Positions 52,230 through 64,000 of a DNA stretch of 64,000 nucleotides are shown piece by piece. The stretch comes from Desulfosarcina sp. OttesenSCG-928-A07 (GTDB taxonomy: Bacteria > Desulfobacterota > Desulfobacteria > Desulfobacterales > Desulfosarcinaceae): the NCBI GenBank assembly GCA_030267325.1, contig JAJDJS010000010.1, positions 1 through 64,000 on the forward strand, read 5' to 3'. The notes beneath the pieces were generated by a model. It searched no databases and was not told the origin of the DNA. It saw nothing but the letters and a program-made list of their open reading frames with translations. Numbering within the stretch: position 1 is the stretch's first letter; the number at the start of each line of letters is the position of its first letter. Made by a program: the position numbers and the translations under genes.

Positions 52230-54380
52230 ATGAGCAATCTTGACGCGTTGTTCAAACCCGCATCTGTCGCGGTGGTGGGCGCTTCCGGCACACCCGGAAA
52301 AGTGGGCCACGATATCTTTGTCAACATTCTCAAGGGCGGGTACACCGGCACCTTGTATCCGGTCAATCCCAGAGCCAAATCCATTTCCAGTGTGCGCGCC
52401 TATGCGGATATTCTGGATATTCCCGATCCGGTTGAACTGGGGATCATCATCCTGCCCCCGGTTGCAGCGGAAACCGCCATCACCCATGCCATTGAAAAAG
52501 GGGTCAAGGCCATTGTCATTGTGTCCGCCGGGTTCAAGGAAGTGGGCGGCGAAGGGGTTCAGATCGAAAAGCGCATTGTGGACAGGTGCCGTGAGGCCGG
52601 GGTCCGGGTGGTGGGGCCCAACTGTCTGGGCGTGATCAACCCCAAATCCGATATTTGCCTGAACGCCAGTTTTTCCGGACGGATGCCAGCGGCCGGCAAT
52701 ATTTCTTTTATTTCCCAGAGCGGGGCCTTGTGTACGGCGGTGCTGGATTTTGCCGCAGACAAGGATTTCGGATTTTCAAAATTCGTTTCCATTGGCAACA
52801 AGGCGGATGTGGATGAACTGGATCTCTTGCGGTATTTCCACGCAGACCCGGAAACCGAGGTGATCATGCTCTATATCGAAGAGCTGCAGCGGGGACCGGA
52901 GTTTATTGAAGCGGTAAAGGAAATCACCGGCGGTGATAGGCCCACACCGGTTCTGGCCATCAAATCCGGCCGGACCGCCGCCGGCGCCAGGGCCGCCGCC
53001 TCCCACACCGGATCCCTTGCCGGCAGTGAAGCGGTTTATGATGCGATTTTTACCCAAAGCGGCATTATCCGGGTGGACTCCATCAATGAGCTGTTCGATT
53101 TCGGAACCGCCTTTGCCTATAAAAATGAAAGTGCCACGGGAAAAATGCGGCGCAAGGTGCCCATGGGCAACCGGGTGGCCATTGTGACCAATGCAGGGGG
53201 TCCGGGTATTGTGGCCACCGACATGACCATTCATTCCGGGCTGGAGCTGGCCAAGCTGAGTGAGGAAACCGTAGAGGCCCTCAAAAGCCATCTGCCGGAT
53301 ACCGCCAATTTCAACAACCCGGTGGACGTGATCGGTGATGCGGCCCAGGATCGCTACGAAAACGCCCTTTCTGCGGTAATCAAGGACGAGGGGGTGGACG
53401 GCGCCATTGTGATCCTCACACCCCAAAGCATGACCAATGCCATTGGCACGGCCGAGGCGGTGGTCCGCATCGCAGGACGCTCCCACAAACCCATTTTATG
53501 CTGTTTCATGGGAATTATCGACGTGTCCGCCGGCGTTAAATACCTCCAGGAACACGGCGTACCAGTTTACCGGTTTCCCGAAGGCGCGGCAAAGTCCTTC
53601 GGCGCCTTGTACAAGTATTCCCGGTGGCTGAACCGTCAGCAACTGGCCCCATTTCCGGTCAAACACGACAAGGCCCGGGCCGACGCCATCATTTCCGAGG
53701 CGTTGGAAAAAGGAGAATCTTATATCGGTGAAATCGGCGGCGTTGAGCTGCTGGGCTGCTACGGGTTCAATACGCTTTCCACCGAGCTCACCACGTCTGC
53801 CGACGCAGCCGGTATGGCCGCTGAAAAAATGGGGTATCCGGTAGTGATGAAAATCGTCTCCCCCCAGATCATCCACAAATCCGATGCCGGCGGCGTGCTG
53901 GTGGGGCTGGACTGCAAAGAAGCGGTGACGGACGGGTACACCACCATTGTGGAAAACGCCAAAAAATTCAACCCGGATGCACAGATCACCGGCGTTTTGA
54001 TCCAGCAGCTGGCCCCCAAGGGGACCGAGGTGATCCTGGGCATGAGTCGGTACCCGATTTTCGGGCCGCTCATCATGTTCGGGATCGGCGGCGTTTTTGT
54101 GGAGGTGTTTCAGGATGTGGCCTTCCGTCTGGCCCCGCTTACCCGGAACATTGCCAAAAACATGGTACGCAGCATCAAGGGATACAAAATGCTCACCGGA
54201 TTCCGCAGCGCGCCAAAGACGGATATTTCCGCGATTGAACGCATGCTGGTGTCGCTTTCTGATCTTGTTCTGAATCATCCGGAGATAAAAGAACTGGACA
54301 TCAACCCCCTGATCGTTCATCCAGAAGGAAAAGGGGTCACCGTGGCCGACTGCCGTTTTATTCTTGAAGATCCGAAATAG
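52230..54380 (+). CDS. Acetate-CoA ligase (ADP-forming), fused alpha and beta
   Basis: A 716-residue acyl-CoA synthetase converting acetyl-CoA, ADP and phosphate to acetate, CoA and ATP. Domains in order: CoA-binding (PASVAVVGASGTPGKVGHDI, residues ~8-30), succinyl-CoA-ligase-like domains (GPNCLGVINP, FISQSGALCTAVLDFA, GNKADVDELDLLRYF, AAASHTGSLAGSEAVYD with the likely phospho-His), and a C-terminal ATP-grasp domain (GYPVVMKIVSPQIIHKSDAG, MFGIGGVFVEVFQDVAFRLA, LDINPLIVHPEG). CAGG is visible before ATG 52230. It is 30 bp before the CoA-transferase gene; together they yield ATP from acetyl-CoA. Confidence 0.93.
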   Translation: MSNLDALFKPASVAVVGASGTPGKVGHDIFVNILKGGYTGTLYPVNPRAKSISSVRAYADILDIPDPVELGIIILPPVAAETAITHAIEKGVKAIVIVSAGFKEVGGEGVQIEKRIVDRCREAGVRVVGPNCLGVINPKSDICLNASFSGRMPAAGNISFISQSGALCTAVLDFAADKDFGFSKFVSIGNKADVDELDLLRYFHADPETEVIMLYIEELQRGPEFIEAVKEITGGDRPTPVLAIKSGRTAAGARAAASHTGSLAGSEAVYDAIFTQSGIIRVDSINELFDFGTAFAYKNESATGKMRRKVPMGNRVAIVTNAGGPGIVATDMTIHSGLELAKLSEETVEALKSHLPDTANFNNPVDVIGDAAQDRYENALSAVIKDEGVDGAIVILTPQSMTNAIGTAEAVVRIAGRSHKPILCCFMGIIDVSAGVKYLQEHGVPVYRFPEGAAKSFGALYKYSRWLNRQQLAPFPVKHDKARADAIISEALEKGESYIGEIGGVELLGCYGFNTLSTELTTSADAAGMAAEKMGYPVVMKIVSPQIIHKSDAGGVLVGLDCKEAVTDGYTTIVENAKKFNPDAQITGVLIQQLAPKGTEVILGMSRYPIFGPLIMFGIGGVFVEVFQDVAFRLAPLTRNIAKNMVRSIKGYKMLTGFRSAPKTDISAIERMLVSLSDLVLNHPEIKELDINPLIVHPEGKGVTVADCRFILEDPK

Positions 54381-54410
54381 AAAAATCCGGCTCAACCCAG
54401 GAGGACCATC

Positions 54411-56300
54411 ATGAAGCGGTCATTGTATTGGGCAGATGGGTATGTTGAAAAAAAACGAACCGCAGAGGCGGCCATCTCCATGATCCGACCGGGCCAGCGG
54501 GTGTTTATCGGCAGTGCCACGGGCGAACCCCAGGAATTGGTCCGGGCCTTGTCCGCAGGCATCGTCCGGCTCAGCGGCCTTGAGGTGGTCCGGCTGATGG
54601 GCTATGAAACCACCTCCCTGTCTGAAATCGCCGATCAGACCCAGGATCACAATCTCAACATCCGGACCATTTATCTGGGGTCTGCGGACACCGAAGAAAT
54701 TTCCCGGTACATGCGCTTTATCACGCCCCTGAACATCTCGGAGGTGCCGGGGTTATTTTTGTCCCGGAAACTGCCCATTCATGTGGCCCTGATCCAGGTC
54801 TCGCCGCCGGATGATTTCGGATGGATGAGCCTTGGCATTTCCGTGGACATCACCTTGGCTGCGGCCCAGAGCGCGGATCTGGTCATCGCCCAGGTCAACC
54901 CGCAAATGCCGCGCACCATGGGCCAGAGTTTTATCCACGTCAACGCCGTCCATATACTGGTGGAGCACGAAGAACCGCTTTTGTCCACGGGTCTTCGCAA
55001 AAGCGCCAAACGGGCGGAATGGATCGGAAAACATGTCACCCGCCTGATTGAAGACGGCTCCACCCTGCAGATCGGGCTGGATGCCGCTTCCCAGGCCACG
55101 GCCAAAGGACTGGCGGATAAAAACGATCTGGGGTTTCACTCCCAGTACATCACCGATGATGTCATGCACCTGTATGCGTCAGGCGTGATCACCAACCGTA
55201 AAAAAGGCATCAACGAGGGCAAGCTGGTGACGTCCTGCGCCATCGGTACGCCCAATCTCTACGAATTTCTCCACGACAATCCGGGTGTGGATTTCCGGCC
55301 CTCAGATTATGTGAACGATCCCTTTATCATCAGCCAGCACAACCGGATGGTGTCCATGAATGTGGCCCACTCCATTGACCTCACCGGTCAGGTATCGGCG
55401 GAAGCGTCAAAACACACGTTTTTTGCAGGTGTCTCGGGCATTCCGGATTTTGTGCGCGGTGCCAGACGGTCCAAGGGCGGAAAATCCATCATCATGCTGT
55501 TTTCCTCCTCCAAGGACGGAAAACGCAGCCACATTGTACCGTCCCTGGAAAACGCGGCCGTGGTGGTGCCCAGAGGCGATGTTCACTATGTGGCCACCGA
55601 ATACGGAGCGGTCAATCTGTTTGGGAAAAGCCTTCAGGAGCGGGTGCTGGCCCTGATCGGCATTGCCCACCCGGATCATCGGGACTGGCTGTTCAGTGCG
55701 GCCAAGGAAGCCAGGCTCATCGGCAACGAGCGGCATCTGGGAGAGGCCACACGCGGCATTTATCCCATTCAACTGGAAGAGGCCCTTATCCGGGACGGCG
55801 AGGAAATCACCATCCGGCCTTCCAAGCCCGTGGATGAGCGCCGCCTTCAGGAGCATTATTACAACCTGGACAAAAAAGATGTGCAGCTTCGTTTTTTTCA
55901 TGAAAAACGAAGCTTTGACCGCCAGGATGTGGAGATTCGGTCCCAGATTGACTATATCAAGGATCTGACGCTGGTGGCCCTTGTGGGGGAATTCGGTTTC
56001 GGCAAGGTGGTGGGCGTGGGCGAGTATCTGCTGCTTCCTGAAAAAAATTTCGCCGAAGTGGCCTTTTCCATTTCAAAGCCCTATCAGGGAAAAGGGCTGG
56101 GCAAGATCTTCATCCGGAAACTGGCCAGGGCAGCCCGGGAAAACGGCATTGCCGGACTCATCGCCTATACCACACCTCAAAACAAGGCCATGATTTCGCT
56201 CTTCAAGACGCTTCCCTACAAGGTAAAAACCTCTTTTGACGGCGAATCCCTCACCCTGACCTGCCGTTTTGATGAAATCGCCGCACCCGAAGACAACTAG
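54411..56300 (+). CDS. Acetyl-CoA hydrolase/transferase fused to a GNAT domain
   Basis: A 629-residue protein. The first ~440 residues are an acetyl-CoA hydrolase / 4-hydroxybutyrate CoA-transferase domain (RPGQRVFIGSATGEPQELVR, DGSTLQIGLDAASQA, HTFFAGVSGIPDFVRGARRS, AVVVPRGDVHYVATEYGAV, EGRxx-free C-end HPDHRDWLF). The last ~150 residues are a GNAT acetyltransferase domain (VVGVGEYLLLPEKNFAEVAF, KPYQGKGLGKIFIRKLARA, the acetyl-CoA loop). A transferase moving CoA between acids joined to an acetyltransferase could sense or use acetyl-CoA; the role of the fusion is unknown. AGGAGG precedes the ATG and the gene follows the ADP-forming ligase by 30 bp. Confidence 0.9.
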   Translation: MKRSLYWADGYVEKKRTAEAAISMIRPGQRVFIGSATGEPQELVRALSAGIVRLSGLEVVRLMGYETTSLSEIADQTQDHNLNIRTIYLGSADTEEISRYMRFITPLNISEVPGLFLSRKLPIHVALIQVSPPDDFGWMSLGISVDITLAAAQSADLVIAQVNPQMPRTMGQSFIHVNAVHILVEHEEPLLSTGLRKSAKRAEWIGKHVTRLIEDGSTLQIGLDAASQATAKGLADKNDLGFHSQYITDDVMHLYASGVITNRKKGINEGKLVTSCAIGTPNLYEFLHDNPGVDFRPSDYVNDPFIISQHNRMVSMNVAHSIDLTGQVSAEASKHTFFAGVSGIPDFVRGARRSKGGKSIIMLFSSSKDGKRSHIVPSLENAAVVVPRGDVHYVATEYGAVNLFGKSLQERVLALIGIAHPDHRDWLFSAAKEARLIGNERHLGEATRGIYPIQLEEALIRDGEEITIRPSKPVDERRLQEHYYNLDKKDVQLRFFHEKRSFDRQDVEIRSQIDYIKDLTLVALVGEFGFGKVVGVGEYLLLPEKNFAEVAFSISKPYQGKGLGKIFIRKLARAARENGIAGLIAYTTPQNKAMISLFKTLPYKVKTSFDGESLTLTCRFDEIAAPEDN

Positions 56301-60218
<3,918 letters not shown>

Positions 60219-60313
60219 AATCCCGAGACAGCCTTTTAGCTGGCTTTAATGATCGGGAAATAGCAGATTTTTTAATAAATTCAGCAAGCTAATTTATTTT
60301 TGGTGACACCCTA

Positions 60314-60355
60314 ACAAAAGACCGCATCATCCGTATGGATGATGCGGTCTTTTGT
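60314..60355. terminator. Strong bidirectional terminator between nifJ and the HU gene
   Basis: ACAAAAGACCGCATCATCC and its exact complement form a perfect 19-bp stem around the tetraloop GTAT. The stem ends in A/T runs on both sides (TTTTGTGTTTT on the plus strand), so it can stop the nifJ transcript on the plus strand and the HU transcript on the minus strand. Confidence 0.9.
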
Positions 60356-60442
60356 GTTTTAAAACATGTCAGGATGAAAAACAGTTTCAATTAGCCGGGA
60401 AGAACCCGCATGTTCCAAAAACGTATGAATGTAGGAATGTCG

Positions 60443-60718
60443 CTAATTGATAGCGTCTTTGAGTGCTTTGGCGGGTGTGAATTTGAGGGCATTTCTGGCT
60501 GCTATCTTGATTTCGGCACCGGTTTGGGGATTTCTTCCGGTACGGGCTTCCCGCTTGGTTACTTTAAAACTACCAAAGCCGGCGATCTGAACAGAACCAT
60601 CTTTTTTCAGCGCTTCCGCCATGGCGTTGAAAATATAATCCACTGTTTCCTGAGCCTGTTTCTTGGTTGAAACCAGTTTCGCGTTCGCGACTGCGATGAC
60701 CAAATCACCTTTATTCAT
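60443..60718 (-). CDS. HU-type histone-like DNA-binding protein
   Basis: A 91-residue nucleoid protein, MNKGDLVIAVANAKLVSTKK at the N-terminus, the flexible DNA-binding arms around VQIAGFGSFKVTKREARTGR and NPQTGAEIKIAARNALKFTP. Length and sequence are typical HU. GGAGGG precedes ATG 60718; the longer upstream frame is not used. A good terminator follows and a promoter candidate precedes it. Confidence 0.96.
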   Translation of the reverse strand: MNKGDLVIAVANAKLVSTKKQAQETVDYIFNAMAEALKKDGSVQIAGFGSFKVTKREARTGRNPQTGAEIKIAARNALKFTPAKALKDAIN

Positions 60719-60769
60719 TTTTCTTTCCCTCCATGAGACGTGTGTTTGCTTGAGGTCGTTAAAGCTGCA

Positions 60770-60799
60770 CCTATAACCGCAACTTTGTCTTCCCGTCAA
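60770..60799 (-). promoter_or_regulatory. Sigma-70-like promoter for the HU gene
   Basis: On the minus strand TTGACG and TATAGG are 18 bases apart, 52 bp before the HU start codon. Both hexamers match the consensus at four or five positions. Confidence 0.5.
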
Positions 60800-60978
60800 G
60801 GGATTATCCGGATTTAAAGGCGTTATCAATGGATTTTACGAAGGAATGGATTTGTTTTTCAGACCCAATCACCTGGACAAAATGGGGTAACAAAAGGAAA
60901 AAAAGGTATTTTCACGTTTGGGGCTTTGATCATAAAACTTATTGAAATCACACAATAATCACATCACCTGAAATATTC

Positions 60979-61416
60979 TCACCCGTGATACGGATCATGG
61001 AGATCCAGTGTCACCGGGCCGGGGAGTCCCGGGCGAACGTGAAAGATGCGTTCTTTCCGAATCTGGACGCTTCCGGGCTTTGCACCCGCAGGTTTGGTCA
61101 CATAACAGGCCAGCGTCCCGGAAACCGCCACCATTCCCCCGTTTCTGGCTTTGCTGTGATAAGCGGCAATGGCGGCGGCTTGTTTGAGGGTTTCCGACCC
61201 AGGCGGCTGATCTTTGTCAATCCTCAGAATTACATGACTTCCAGGCATACCGCGAACATGGAACCACCAGTCCGTGGGGCGGGCGACTTTCAGGCTGAGC
61301 CGGTCGTTGTCCGCATCGGTTTTCCCCGCCAATACCCGAAATCCGCCGGGCAGGAGATATTCCCGGACCTGGGGAAAAGCAGGCAGGCCTGTGTGCCGGG
61401 TTCGGTTCATGGTCAT
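60979..61416 (-). CDS. Stand-alone NFACT-R (DUF814) RNA-binding protein
   Basis: A protein of about 145 residues consisting of a single NFACT-R domain: GFRVLAGKTDADNDRLSLKV, DWWFHVRGMPGSHVILRI and AYHSKARNGGMVAVSGTLAC are the characteristic stretches, and KPGSVQIRKERIFHVRPG follows. NFACT-R is the C-terminal RNA-binding domain of RqcH/Tae2, which rescues stalled ribosomes; stand-alone versions are known and may act with other translation factors. ATG 61416 (AAGGGA eight bases before) or 61410 are likely starts. It is divergent from the EfpL gene. Confidence 0.82.
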   Translation of the reverse strand: MTMNRTRHTGLPAFPQVREYLLPGGFRVLAGKTDADNDRLSLKVARPTDWWFHVRGMPGSHVILRIDKDQPPGSETLKQAAAIAAYHSKARNGGMVAVSGTLACYVTKPAGAKPGSVQIRKERIFHVRPGLPGPVTLDLHDPYHG

Positions 61417-61565
61417 CGTCCTTGTCCCTTTTGACAAAAAACTGGTTCCAGACATAATCTTGTCAGGAATGGCAATTCCCGTTATAAGTCAGTCGGTTTT
61501 TTGCGAAATTGATTTTTTCAACATCACTTGTTCACGAACCTTAAAATCCCATCAGGAGAACGCCC

Positions 61566-62138
61566 GTGCCCAAAGCCAGTACCCTTCGAAAAGGCCATAT
61601 TATCAATATTGACAATCATCCCTATCAAGTCAAACAAATTGACGTGCACACGCCTTCGGCCAGAGGCGCCAATACCTTGTACAAGGTTCGGTACGTATCC
61701 CTTGTTACCGGTGAAAAACGGGACCAGAGCTACAAGGGAAACGACCTTTTGGAAGAGATGACCGTGGACCGGCGGCGGGTCAGTTTTTTGTATCAGGACC
61801 AGCATTTTTTCACCTTCATGGACAGCGAAAATTATGAGCAGTACACGCTTTCCGAAAATACGCTGGAAGATCAGCGCCAGTGGCTGGTTGAGGGGATGGA
61901 AGATATCCTCCTGCTGGTCCGGGAAGGAAGCCCCTTGTGCATTGAACTTCCCCAGTCTGTTGATCTGGAAATCGTTGAGACCACACCGGTCATCAAAGGG
62001 GCAACAGCCACCAATCGGAACAAACCAGCCACTTTATCCAACGGAATCACTGTCTTGGTTCCCGAGTACATGACCGCCGGAGAAATCATTCGGGTCAACA
62101 CGGAAACCGGACAGTACATGTCACGGGTAAAAGGGTAA
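61566..62138 (+). CDS. efpL: Elongation factor P-like protein EfpL (YeiP)
   Basis: A 190-residue EF-P paralogue that relieves ribosomes stalled on proline and related sequences. It has the KOW-like N-domain (KGHIINIDNHPYQVKQIDVH), the loop TPSARGANTLYKVR where position 33 is Arg instead of the modified Lys of EF-P (a hallmark of the YeiP/EfpL group), and the C-terminal OB domains (LCIELPQSVDLEIVETTPVI, NKPATLSNGITVLVPEYM). No EF-P modification genes are nearby, consistent with a form that needs none. It is divergent from the NFACT-R gene. Confidence 0.93.
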   Translation: MPKASTLRKGHIINIDNHPYQVKQIDVHTPSARGANTLYKVRYVSLVTGEKRDQSYKGNDLLEEMTVDRRRVSFLYQDQHFFTFMDSENYEQYTLSENTLEDQRQWLVEGMEDILLLVREGSPLCIELPQSVDLEIVETTPVIKGATATNRNKPATLSNGITVLVPEYMTAGEIIRVNTETGQYMSRVKG

Positions 62139-62173
62139 AGCGTCCGGCGCGTTTTGTCTGGATCACACGATTG

Positions 62174-62198
62174 CCGCCCGGATTTTCGAGCCGGGCGG
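62174..62198. other. GC-rich hairpin downstream of efpL
   Basis: CCGCCCGG and CCGGGCGG form a perfect 8-bp stem around a 9-base loop, 35 bp after the efpL stop. There is no T run, so it may be a factor-independent pause, an mRNA-stabilising hairpin or part of the next gene's leader. The rest of 62139-62425 shows no gene. Confidence 0.45.
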
Positions 62199-62425
62199 AT
62201 CGGACACCCTGATTTTCCGGATCTGCATCAAAAAGGCAGCGGAATTTTCCCCTCTTTTTCCATATCGCCAAGCTGGACCAGCGCACGGGCATGTATATTT
62301 CCACCCTGCGCAGCCATTGTTTTTTCCGAAACTGTGGTTCATATTCGGTTTCGGTTCCGCGCACGAAATTTTTTCCGCTGTTTGTCCCATGCCGCATATC
62401 TTCAACCCCATGATCCGGAGGCGAT

Positions 62426-64000
62426 ATGAAGTGGCTGCATCTTTCCGACCTGCACTTTGATCCTGAAAACGCTGGATTCAATACTGCCAGGCTCCGAAAA
62501 AAATTGCCGGACTACATCAATTCAGCCGGAATCCGGGCGGATCACCTCTTTTTTACCGGTGATTTTCGGAACGCCTCCCGCCAAGAAGACAGCGATGAAG
62601 CGGCTGAAGCGGCGACGGAGTTTTTGCGCCGCATCGCTGAAAGCGCCGGTATTACCGATCCTCGTCGGATTCACATTGTTCCCGGCAACCATGATCTCAC
62701 ACGGGTGGATGGGGATGAAGGCGTAAACAGGCTGAAAATCTTACGGCAGGATTACGAGAAGGAGCGCAATCGTCCGGAAGGTTGTTTTACCGGGGAGGAG
62801 CTTGATCACCTTCTGGGACGCTTCGGTTTTTTCCGCAGAATCGTCAAGGCCTTGCAACCAGCCGATGTCTGGAAAGATTCTTTGCTGCCCCTGCATCCGT
62901 ATGCCTGTTTTGATGATTTCAGCCTGGTTTACATGAATACCGCCGTAACCTGCGGCTCGGATGATGATCGGGGCCAGTTGGTTATTGGATGCAAGGATTT
63001 GTATGAGTCACTATATGCCATAAAGAATGAAAATCCGGGAAAACCTGTCATTGTGCTGGCCCACCATTCGCCCCAGTATTTTTCAGGCAGGGAACGCCGG
63101 AACCTTGAAACTGTTTTCAGCGATTTTTCCAATCTTGCCTTGTACCTGTGCGGTGATGAGCACAGTCCCTGGAGCCGCGCCGTCAACACACTGCCGCAGC
63201 TTACGGCGGGCTGTCTGGTTCAAGAAGCAGGAACGGAAGTTGTCTTTTATACCGGAGAATTGTGCAACGGCGCATTCGTTCCGCCCCAGGCCCACCGCTG
63301 GGACAAAAATCTTTCCTGCTGGGATGCTTATCCGCATATGGATACGCGAATCGGGAAAATGATAGCCGATATCCGCAATCCGTTTTTTGTCGTGCCGCAA
63401 ATCAACATCGTCTCCAATCTGGACACCCTCAACATCCGGCTTGCCGAGCCTTTTATCGGTCGGGAAAAAGAGCTGGAAAGCATCCGGACTACCTTTCAGT
63501 CAGGCGATACCGTCTTTCTCACCCAGTCCATCAAGGGGCTGGGCGGCGTTGGGAAAACCCAGATAGCCCTGAAATACGCTTTTTCGCATGAAAAAAACTA
63601 TAAACATGTCTGGTGGATTGATGCGGCAACGGAAACCGCCATCATAGAGGGATACAGGGCGTTTCTGGAGAAGATTGGCGTGTCCATGGACCCCAAGGCG
63701 CCGCCGGAACACTATATTCATGCGGTTCGGGCCTGGATGCGGAAAAACGACAACTGGCTGTTCATCTTTGACAATGCCGATGCCTATAAGCGGGAGGAAA
63801 AACCCGTTTTACCGGATAAAGTGCTGGCCGATTATTTGCCGCAGAATCTGGACGGAATCCGGCATATTCTGATTACCTCCCGCTATGGAAACTGGAAGGG
63901 CAAAACGCGGGATATTGAGGTGTTCAGCCCGGAGGATGCCCGAGACTTTCTTACAATTTATACAAAATTGAAGCACGATGCCTTTCAGGACGAATTGGCG
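62426..64000 (+). CDS. Metallophosphoesterase-STAND (NB-ARC) ATPase fusion, cut by window edge
   Basis: The frame is open from ATG 62426 (GGAG six bases upstream) to the right edge: 525 codons with no stop. Residues 1-~260 are a calcineurin-like metallophosphoesterase: LHLSDLHFD (5-12), FFTGDF (42-47), VPGNHD (85-90), VLAHHSPQ and LCGDEHS supply all the metal ligands. From ~345 comes a STAND/NB-ARC ATPase: FIGREKELESI, Walker A KGLGGVGKTQIAL (Lys 377), Walker B WLFIFDNAD and HILITSRYGNW. The C-terminal sensor region, normally TPR or WD repeats, lies outside the window. The layout (effector, STAND switch, missing sensor) is that of Avs-like or NLR-like defence proteins; this role is inferred. 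Confidence 0.85.
   Translation, partial: MKWLHLSDLHFDPENAGFNTARLRKKLPDYINSAGIRADHLFFTGDFRNASRQEDSDEAAEAATEFLRRIAESAGITDPRRIHIVPGNHDLTRVDGDEGVNRLKILRQDYEKERNRPEGCFTGEELDHLLGRFGFFRRIVKALQPADVWKDSLLPLHPYACFDDFSLVYMNTAVTCGSDDDRGQLVIGCKDLYESLYAIKNENPGKPVIVLAHHSPQYFSGRERRNLETVFSDFSNLALYLCGDEHSPWSRAVNTLPQLTAGCLVQEAGTEVVFYTGELCNGAFVPPQAHRWDKNLSCWDAYPHMDTRIGKMIADIRNPFFVVPQINIVSNLDTLNIRLAEPFIGREKELESIRTTFQSGDTVFLTQSIKGLGGVGKTQIALKYAFSHEKNYKHVWWIDAATETAIIEGYRAFLEKIGVSMDPKAPPEHYIHAVRAWMRKNDNWLFIFDNADAYKREEKPVLPDKVLADYLPQNLDGIRHILITSRYGNWKGKTRDIEVFSPEDARDFLTIYTKLKHDAFQDELA

Overview
The window looks like a chromosomal segment from a strictly anaerobic member of the Desulfobacterota, most likely a sulfate-reducing Desulfobacterales-type bacterium. 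This is inferred from the gene set: a single-chain pyruvate:ferredoxin oxidoreductase, ADP-forming acetate-CoA ligase, class I Fe-S fumarate hydratase, an FmdE-type protein next to a molybdopterin-binding protein, a siroheme-decarboxylase-type (Ahb) subunit beside ResB/CcsB cytochrome c assembly genes, and monomodular QueF. No rRNA, tRNA or CRISPR array was found.

Layout. 1-3682: the N-terminal half of a secreted repeat protein of autotransporter type (minus strand, cut by the left edge), facing a LuxR regulator fused to a 12-helix transporter-like membrane domain; a 20-bp perfect palindrome lies between them. 3754-9517: housekeeping genes (sugar isomerase-like, DHH phosphoesterase, QueF, lipoprotein, tRNA dihydrouridine synthase, DUF1848). 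9532-12797: an accessory operon of an HExxH putative metallopeptidase and a SIR2 protein, with apparent frameshifts in the first gene and a C12 tract upstream. 13104-19401: the classic infC-rpmI-rplT-pheS-pheT cluster plus tadA and an HsdR-N-like gene; infC appears to start at ATA. 19659-23217: an overlapping operon of a DksA-like zinc-finger protein, PHP phosphatase, RNase III, a radical SAM protein and a RibD/DHFR-like reductase. 23392-33206: accessory genes (cystatin-like secreted protein, exported ankyrin protein, a DarT/DarG toxin-antitoxin pair bracketed by 45-bp direct repeats, and a MalT-type LuxR regulator with a companion gene). 33502-50166: PtsP, an MscK-type channel, nitroreductase, heme and cytochrome c biogenesis, FmdE and a molybdopterin protein, a sigma-54 activator, an amidohydrolase, an acyltransferase and fumarase. 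50214-51985: an AT-rich two-gene DUF262 + HEPN module. 52230-60218: acetyl-CoA energy metabolism. 60443-62138: HU, an NFACT-R protein and an EfpL-type elongation factor. 62426-64000: the start of a metallophosphoesterase-STAND ATPase fusion cut by the right edge.

The most promising accessory systems are four separate putative defence or conflict modules set singly between core genes: metallopeptidase + SIR2, DarTG, DUF262 + HEPN, and metallophosphoesterase-STAND. The first and last look least like systems I can name. All functions are read from sequence motifs without database searches, and start sites were chosen from visible Shine-Dalgarno sequences.
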